A DNA stretch of 64,000 bases from Grammothele lineata (lineage: Eukaryota; Basidiomycota; Agaricomycetes; Polyporales; Polyporaceae). Location: contig NDFF03000070.1 in NCBI GenBank assembly GCA_002150815.3, positions 62,001 to 126,000 of the forward strand, given 5' to 3'. Shown here piece by piece: positions 57,223-64,000 of the stretch (the stretch's first letter is position 1; every line of letters begins with the position of its first letter). Made by a program: the position numbers and the translations under genes. The notes beneath the pieces are model-generated. The model saw nothing but the letters and a program-made list of their open reading frames with translations. It was not told the DNA's origin and searched no databases.

Positions 57223-59275
57223 ATGAACCAGAACGTCTCTCTCCAGGGTTCTGCGCTTCTTCCGGATGCAATTGCCTGGAACCAACGTATCGATGCTCTC
57301 AAACGCACCGTGGGAGAAAAGGCGATCATGAAACTGGATGACGAACACGAGTACTCCCACCTGTGGCGCGCGGCTCGCGAGGCACCCCATACCTTGTATG
57401 AGGGGAGAGTGCTCCAAACCCCCTCGGTAGTCTACAAGGGAATCTTTATACGCGATGAATACCTGCAAGTGTGGAAAGACGTTCTTTCATTTTACAATAC
57501 GGGCAAATCTGACTTTGTGACGCCAGGAGGTAGGCGATGCTAGTAAAACTCCTCGATGTTGCGATGACGCCCCTGCTTTCAGACACGTTGGATGATCAAG
57601 ATGAGATCATGACTGGTATGTGTGTCATGCTTTTCATGACTCTTCGGTCTGAACAGTACTCAGAGTCAACGCCATCACCATCATCAGACGATCGCGAGGA
57701 CTCAAAAGTCCATCAAGAAGGTATGAGATCTATATTCCTGGCGAAGGATCCTTCTCATTGATCCTTATATTGTCTGTTTGCGCCCGTAGGAAGCGGCCTG
57801 AGAGCTATGGTCATCACCGGTCATCCTGGTATTGGTATGCATGTGTCAGCTTCCTGCGTCCTCTCCGCATCTGAGCGTTCATAGGGAAAACTCTGTGGCT
57901 GTGGTATGCCTTAGTCCAACGACTGCGGACGAAGTTGCCGGTAATCTTCCAGAATGAGAAGCACGCTTTCTATGTCTTCAATTCCTTTGGTGTCTACCAA
58001 GTAAAACTGCAATCCTTTGGGTTCATCGACGCAAGGCAGCTCTCGGAATGCCTGGATCCACGAACCTGGGTTCTCGTAGACTCCAACGAGGAGGTCATGG
58101 GGGTTTCCCAGTATCTCACTGAGATGGGCTTTTTCGTCATACAAACAGCTTCACCCCGATGGGAACGCATTTCCTGGATAGGGAAGGTAAGCCGCCAGAT
58201 GGTCATATACACCATGAAGCCGCCAACTCTGAAAGATATCCAGGATGCGTGAGTGTCTGTGAAGCCTCTATGCCCGTGACATGGATTGACGTCATTACTC
58301 AGGGCTCCGCTCCAGAATCTTGTCTTGGATATCACGTCAATCCCGTCATTCTACGAGCAATTTGGTCCTTCTATGCGCGAGATATTCAACATAGCATCGT
58401 TAGGTCCCAAGACCTACTCTACACAACTGGGCACAGCAATTGAGAATGTCCATCTCGACCACTTCAAGACGATGCTACGAACTCCCTTCTTAGACAGCAC
58501 CAATTTCAACAACGTGACCCACAAAGTCCTTCTAGTAACGCCAGGCCCCTTCCGCCACGACATATACGTCAACGTCATCACGCCATTCGTCTATAGCCTA
58601 CTTGAACAAACCTACGCGTTGAAATCTCAGGTAGACAGGGCATGGTGGTTCAGTCTGTTCCTAGAGTCTCCCAGAAGCCATGCCAGCGCGGGATACTTGC
58701 TCGAACTTGCTTTGCACGAGATGGTCCCGGCCGGAGGTGTCTGGGAGCTCGCATTTATGACGGGCCGTCCTCGACCTCCATCTCGTACCAAACAGGAACA
58801 GCCTGGTAAAATTTGGGAGACGGATCAGCAGGAGCGAAAGACACACCTCGTCATTCAACGTGACCGCATGCTGCAGATCTCAGACTCGGACATGGTGGAC
58901 ACCAAGGCTCCGCGTCGTCAACTCGCCGTCAGAGCATTCAAGATAGAGCCGAAGCCCACGCTGGAGGACTGCTGTTACTATCAACCTGAGGCGCAGAATC
59001 ATCGCACTGTCGATTCCTTTATTTACACTGCGCATGACAACACCATCATAGCGCTCCAGTCCACCGTCTCTCCCGACACCTACTCCGTGAATGCTGATGG
59101 AATCAGGTGGCTATCGGAACTCCGGCCGTGTTGCGGATCTCCGACTTCTCCCGCGCCTAGGATCATCTACATAGTCGTAACTCCCTACGACTCGATCAAG
59201 CTGCTGCTCAGCCACGACAGCAACGAGAAGGTGGCTGAGAAGTACCATTGGCGATTGCGGGAATTGCCTACATGA
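57223..59275 (+). CDS. P-loop NTPase of the Crinkler/RHS-like fungal family
   Basis: Six exons (57223-57529, 57583-57615, 57664-57720, 57790-57834, 57885-58248, 58303-59275) give 592 aa. The Walker A motif GHPGIGKT is assembled across an intron (MVITGHPGI / GKTLWLWYAL), and a Walker B-like strand RTWVLVDSNEE follows. The rest includes QTASPRWERISWIGK, YSTQLGTAIENVHLDHFKTM and SFIYTAHDNTIIALQSTVSP. The layout, an N-terminal header, an NTPase, then a long variable C-terminus, resembles fungal Crinkler/RHS-type proteins, expanded in agaricomycetes and suspected in conflict or effector functions. The acceptor at 57663 (TACTCAG) is chosen because the earlier one breaks frame. A 5' copy lies inverted at 54215-54600. 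Confidence 0.78.
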
Positions 59276-59737
59276 GGTCTACCCGCCTATCCATCTCCCC
59301 CGGTTATATTCTCACTATTCTTCCAGAAAAAGCACCCTCGGACACCTAGAAGATACTATTTTCGCGGTGGAATGAATGTATCGCGGTCCAGCGCATTTTT
59401 CTGGTGTACATGACACTCGGTCAACATTCCAAGCGCATCTAACGTCTATCTGAGAAACCATCGCTATCTGCGTAAGGGTGGGGTTGACCAACAGTGCATG
59501 TCGTTTTTCTTCCCTCAACGATAGTAAATACGGATCACTCGGCAGGTGTCTGGCTTATGCAGAGGGCCTCATTCCATGGAGTTCGTAGGAACGACTTTAC
59601 GGGTGCTTACGGAGATACGTGGAAGCCGAGTTTCGCTGCTGGCTCATCTTGTAACGTTGAAGTATGTAGCGGGCGGGGGGCGTGTATAAATCTCAATGAC
59701 GCTGGAGCTAGGAGAGAAGCTCAGAATAATGAGGCCT
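59276..59737. other. Intergenic region after the NTPase gene
   Basis: No supported gene. It ends at the breakpoint of the inverted HIR1 fragment. Confidence 0.45.
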
Positions 59738-60300
59738 CAACGTTCACCTCGTCCGAGCCCCACACTTTCCCCTTTGCCATCCTACAGACGCCACCCGAAC
59801 CATGCTCAGCTCTCACCCACCCTCAGCACAGCATATATGCAGCACTCACAGGTCCAAATCCCAGATCATCACGCCCCCGCCGCCACCCCCGCCCGCGAGC
59901 CAGCGGCCCGAGTGCGCCCAGCGGACGACGAGGACGGGCCCGGTGTGCATCGTGAGCGTGCAAAGCGACTTGGGCGGCCGCCCAGAGAGCTCCGCGTTGC
60001 GGCTGAGGATCGGGCGGGTGCTCCAGATGCGCACCTTGGCGTCGAGCCCCCCGGTAGCGATCCGTGAGCCGTCGGGGTGCACATGGCACGAGAACATCGA
60101 CACGCGCTTCTCGTCCCCGCGCATCGCCGAGTCTGTGCGTGCATTTGCGGGCACGCGTAGAGAGGTGCGGAAGGAGGGCGTTGGTGGACGTGCACGGTGC
60201 GGTCAGGGAGAGGGAGGCGGACCTTTGTGCATGACCCATGCGGGCTTCGTGAACCTCATCGTTCAGGCGTATGCGGGACCGCGCCGCTCCGAGAACAGAG
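59738..60300 (-). pseudogene. Inverted partial copy of HIR1 (exons 1-3)
   Basis: The minus strand from about 60300 to 59738 is nearly identical to 50505-51053, covering the leader, ATG, first intron, second exon, second intron and part of exon 3. The frame of exon 2 is open, but the WD motif SGSDDEIVMIWDLD of HIR1 has become GGGGGGGVMIWDLD, and the gene stops at the breakpoint after VNVE. It lacks 10 of 13 exons. The high identity, including introns, suggests a recent duplication. Confidence 0.9.
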
Positions 60301-60540
60301 GGCGTTTGAATGGAGTGGGATAGCATGCAACGGAGGTACGTACTGCGTCGTCAGGGCATGGCTCGCAAGTGTCAAATGGCATGCATACAAGGGTGTTTGT
60401 GGTATTGCTGGAGTTGCTGGGTATGGAGGGCGGTTGGCATTGCGCGAGCGGCGCTAGGACGAGGACCCAGAAAAACCTGGAGTTGGTGGGGTCTGTCTCG
60501 ATTCAAGGCCTACGAACCATATCAGGGCGTTACGCTTCAT
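60263..60540 (-). CDS. Possible chimeric secreted peptide ORF (JTB-like 5' copy joined to HIR1 leader)
   Basis: The copy of the JTB-like 5' region (about 60301-60620) keeps the ATG at 60540, the donor and the acceptor. Splicing gives MKRNALIWFFWVLVLAPLAQ, CQPPSIPSNSSNTTNTLVC and a Cys-containing ectodomain start. The frame then crosses the breakpoint into the HIR1 leader and ends at TGA 60265-60263, two bases before the copied HIR1 ATG. The product would be about 77 aa with a signal peptide. The intron is only about 41 nt, shorter than in the parent, so splicing is doubtful. It may be a pseud-ORF. Confidence 0.35.
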
Positions 60541-60620
60541 GCTACATGACGCAAGCGGTCAAGTGTTACGCATTCATAGAGAGTAGACTCTAGAGCATGG
60601 GCGAAAGTGAGATGGAGGGA

Positions 60621-62415
60621 CCAACAGAAATAAGCAGCCTCTGGCATATGTACTCGTGTGGTTGTGCCACCCTTACTCAGCCCTGGCCGACTCGTTCAAC
60701 ACGCTAGGGGAGCTCCCTCGCGTTGAGGTCAGTGATACGCTGACGGCTCAATCCGGTACGTAACAAGTTCGAGCTGCAGGAGGGTGTGTCTGAGGCGTTT
60801 GACTGCGTGAGCGTGGACTCGAAGTGCTGTACCGAGACACTGGTAGATGCGTGCTCGCGCTTGCGCACTACCTATACATACTATCAGTCCGCCGGTTTTT
60901 AGGAAACGCTATTTTCCTAAAAACCCCCGTCCCTCCTCTGTCCGGGAAGTGTAGGCTCTGAAAAAATCACAAAGCATGCATAAAGATGTCTTGAACATGT
61001 TTATGCACTTTCTTTTGGTTCTGGAATGGAGGGATCGTATGGATCGCACGAATAGTGGGTTTACACCCTTCATGTGCCGGGCGCCAAGTGAGATCTCTTG
61101 GCGCACGCGTACCCTACACGGGCGGTTTCGGTACGAAAAGTATGGGTGTGACGCTGCGCGTTGAATCATACACCCCGATTTTCACTAGGAGAACAGCCCA
61201 TGGAAAGAGCGAGTTTCTTTGAAAGATGTCCTCCTCGGGCATGGGTCTGCGCGCGTTCACCGCCTGTTGGTTCGATCTCCGCCCCGCTAACGGCGTGCAT
61301 CCACGCCCAATAAGCGGAGGAACTGCCGCGCGGCTTGCGCTTAGTCTGTTTGCCGCGTCGGACCTCGAAGCTGATGACGTGGCTACAATGACGGATTCCA
61401 AAAAACTACCGGCTGTGTAAGGACGGGAGGCCCTCCTCAAACAAAATATTCATTGAAGACTCATTTCGTTCCCAAAAATCACCAAAATTGGCCAGCGTGT
61501 AGTTCTCTGCGGTAAGCATCGATGTGCCAATTCACATGGACATGAGGGCAGTGGGCCAAGTACCATCGTCGAATGATGGATCTTTCCTAACAACCGGCGG
61601 ACTGATAGTATCCGGAGTATCACGCATGTAACAGCTCGTGATCACGGTCGTCTACGCTAAGTTCTAACCTCGCGGCGTATCATACTCCCTTCCCATTGCA
61701 TGTGGATCATCTCTCCAGTTACTCAAGAATGTAGCAAACGTTCAAACAAGCACTCGTACTACGTCACTGTTGCTTTGTTGCGGGATTTGAACTTCGGTAC
61801 TTCTCACCTTCTCATGACATCACTACAACTCTTGTCTGTCATTGAATTCCCAGGAGCGCGAGGCAGCTTCTACCGATGCAGTTTGCACAAGGTGAGAGGT
61901 TGGTAGCCATATTCGATCCTCGTTTGAGCTTATGTGGCGCAATCTAGGCCCGGTCCATGAACGCACTCCTGTTATGGCCGACAATCCGTGTGCTTCAGGA
62001 ACGGACAAACGGTCGGACTTGTTGTGCCTGTAAATTAGTCAACAGCGATCGCGTTTGTCGATCACGATGGTACCGCACTGAGGAGACTCATGACAAGAGA
62101 GAGCATGGAGAGGAGAGGCTTATTGGGCCGGAGGTGGCTGTCGGGACCGGAGATGCCATCAAGTGGCCGGTTGGACCCCGTTTTCGACCCCATTCGAAGT
62201 TTCCGCCGTAGGTGGTCGTACCCCGTTGATGCTCCACCCAGCCATAACATCTCCAGCTCACAACCTCCAACGCCTGCTTGCAACCGCCATCCCAGGCCAT
62301 CCTCCTTCCTTCTCCTCCCTCTCTCTCCAGGTCATCGACCGTACACGCTCCCTACTTCCCTCGCGCTCTCTAACGAGGTACGCACATTGGTCACCCTCGC
62401 CAATCCTCCTGCAAG
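60621..62415. other. Long gene-free interval
   Basis: About 1.8 kb without a supported gene. It includes a perfect 13-bp-arm hairpin, GGTTTTTAGGAAA (60894-60906) with its complement (60913-60925), loop CGCTAT. The last 100 nt before 62416 are pyrimidine-rich, as in other promoters of this window. Confidence 0.45.
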
Positions 62416-64000
62416 ATGTTTTCGCGCAAGAGCGACTGGCTCCCGGGCTCCCCCCGCCTCACCCGCCCCGCCGCCCCCCGCTCGCTCTTGTCCAAAGTTG
62501 CGCTCGTCGCAGTTGCACTCGGCTCCCTGCACATTCTCTATACCCTTTTCCTTGCGCCTCCCAACCTCGACGCGCGCCCCTTCGGGTACACCCTCGCGCG
62601 GGACACGCGCGGGTCCTGTCCGCCCGCAGAGTGGGCCGCAGGCCGCTGGACACGGCGGCCCCCACCGCCCACGCGCAGGCCGCAGATGAACGCGACCGAG
62701 GAGGTGTACGAGTTCCTCGGGCTCGAGGGGTGCGCGAGCAACCGCGAGCTCTGGTGGCATCTCGGTGCGGACGCGGAGCGGCTGTTTGACCGCTTCCCAG
62801 GCGTCGCGAGTTGGCAGTGGGAGCCGCCGTCGACCTGTCAGATACGCGACTTGGACGCGGAGCTGCTCATCAAGCACCTGGTGGAGTACGGAGGCTGGCT
62901 GCTTGTCGGCGGTGAGTGCTGTTCGCTGCTCTTCGTTTGGAGGGGTCGAGAGGGGCGGGCGCTCAGGGGGTCGATGCGCAACGAATTCGCGTGCGCGCGG
63001 GCCTGAGCATCTGGGATCTCCGGGACCGGATTTAACCGCTGTGCCTTGTCGCGGGTCTGACGGAGCGCCCGGGACGGGCGTCCCGACTGAGCGTTTCGAC
63101 GCCGATCCTTCTGGCTGAAAGTTAGCCGCGAATATACGCGGTTCAACCTCTTCGCAGACACCTCTTCACCGCTAAGGAAATTGAGACTTCCACCCCCTCT
63201 CAGTCGATGTCATACCGCGACTGTCACAGTACTCGTGCTGATACACGTCTACAGACTCCGTCACCGAAAACCACTTCTTCTCAATCTCATGTATGCTTTA
63301 CCCGCACGTCCGCGCGACGCCCGACTGGACGCAAGGCTTCGACCGTGCCTGGCCGCAAAACCTCTACCTCGACCCGTCCTCTCCGCTCCTCCCGCATTTG
63401 CGCCTCCCGCCCGGGTTCGACGTCGCGCGCACCCCGCTCGTCACCTTCCGCCGCATCGACACGCTCCTCGAGCCCACCGCGCTCGACGCGCTCTACCGCT
63501 CCCTCCACCCCGACTCGCCCTACCTCGCGAACCTCACCCTGCACGGCAAGTCCACGCTCTTCTCCGACGAAGCCCTCTGGAACATCTCCCCCGCCGAGTA
63601 CGTGCAGCTCTTCGCCGCCCCGCGCCCCGAGGGCAACTACGCGACGATGGTCGTGAGCACCGCGGGCCACTGGACGACGCACCTCTTCGAGGGCCTCCGC
63701 GACCCGCGCATGTTCAACGAGGGCATCGCGAACGTCGTCGGGTTCTTCGGCGAGGCGATGGACGCGTGGGCGCGCGAGGTCCAGGTGCTCCTCGACGCCG
63801 CCGCCCCTGCGAGTGAGCGCCCGGGCGTGGACGTCGACGCGGACGCGCAGCGGGGCATGGAGGAGGAGGAGGGCCACGCGTGGGGACGGCGGGGGCTGCC
63901 CTTCCGTGTGTCCCCCGAGCGGGGCGGGGCGCTCCCCCCACCCCCGATGCAAGGAAAGGAGTGGCGCCGGCGGCAGGTCGTGGTGCGCGCGTACCTGCCC
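62416..64000 (+). CDS. Type II membrane protein with GDS motif (PC-esterase/TBL-like), runs off the window
   Basis: Exons 62416-62911 and 63255 to beyond 64000 give at least 414 codons. A signal-anchor helix (VALVAVALGSLHILYTLFLA, about residues 30-49) places the protein in the secretory pathway with the catalytic part lumenal. Splicing rebuilds WLLVGDSVTENHFFSISCML: the GDS serine motif of the PC-esterase (trichome birefringence-like) and GDSL-type acyl-transfer families, with the Gly-Asp codon split by the intron. Later segments are FEGLRDPRMFNEGIANVV and VVSTAGHWTTHLFEGL, where a GHW could hold the catalytic His. A wall-glycan O-acyl transfer or esterase role is likely. The 3' end is not in the window. 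Confidence 0.75.

Overview
The window is nuclear DNA of a filamentous basidiomycete, most likely an agaricomycete. The reasons are dense, short spliceosomal introns (about 45-60 nt, GT-AG, often with a CTAAC- or CTGAC-like branch site), GC-rich coding sequence, and family content such as SIN3, CIA1, MED22, HIR1, class V chitinases, CBM19-like Ser/Thr-rich proteins and UstYa/DUF3328 proteins. Gene models were spliced by eye. Most give an exact multiple of three over all exons, which supports the junctions. Starts are ATG unless stated.

Layout. 1-5.4 kb: 3' part of SIN3, then an eIF4E-family protein. 6.2-12.2 kb: three tandem secreted GH18 chitinase-like genes, the middle one lacking the catalytic Glu. 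12.6-20.7 kb: MED22 (-), a tRNA-Thr, an NAD(P)-binding epimerase-like protein (-), an aldo-keto reductase (+), a C2H2/RING protein (-) and CIA1 (-). 20.7-39.9 kb: a gene-poor accessory region. It holds three copies of one cassette: a 54-55 aa secreted micro-peptide gene, divergent from two UstYa/DUF3328 genes. Cassette 1 (21.4-23.0 kb) keeps only its peptide, cassette 2 (24.3-27.0 kb) is complete, and cassette 3 (37.8-35.3 kb) is complete and inverted. Between cassettes 2 and 3 lie a type II membrane protein, a DUF4336 protein and a large C2H2/RING protein. 39.9-50.1 kb: a CBM19-like secreted protein (-), RPS26 (+), a proline iminopeptidase-like hydrolase (+), an unknown protein (-), a two-zinc-finger PARP-type protein (-) and a third C2H2/RING protein (+). 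50.5-60.6 kb: HIR1 (+), a double-psi beta-barrel secreted protein (-), a JTB-like membrane protein (-) and a P-loop NTPase (+), interleaved with partial duplications of HIR1, the JTB-like gene and the NTPase. 62.4 kb to the end: a type II membrane protein with a GDS motif, running off the window.

The most notable system is the triplicated peptide/UstYa cassette. UstYa proteins modify ribosomally made secretory-pathway peptides in the ascomycete dikaritin pathways. Here each cassette pairs one UstYa with both HxxHC motifs (A type) with one in which every motif histidine is replaced (B type), and a tiny signal-peptide-bearing peptide with two Cys and a C-terminal Phe/Tyr. The three peptide genes also share promoter blocks. 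A RiPP-like or matured signalling-peptide role is inference; the architecture and the copy number are seen directly.
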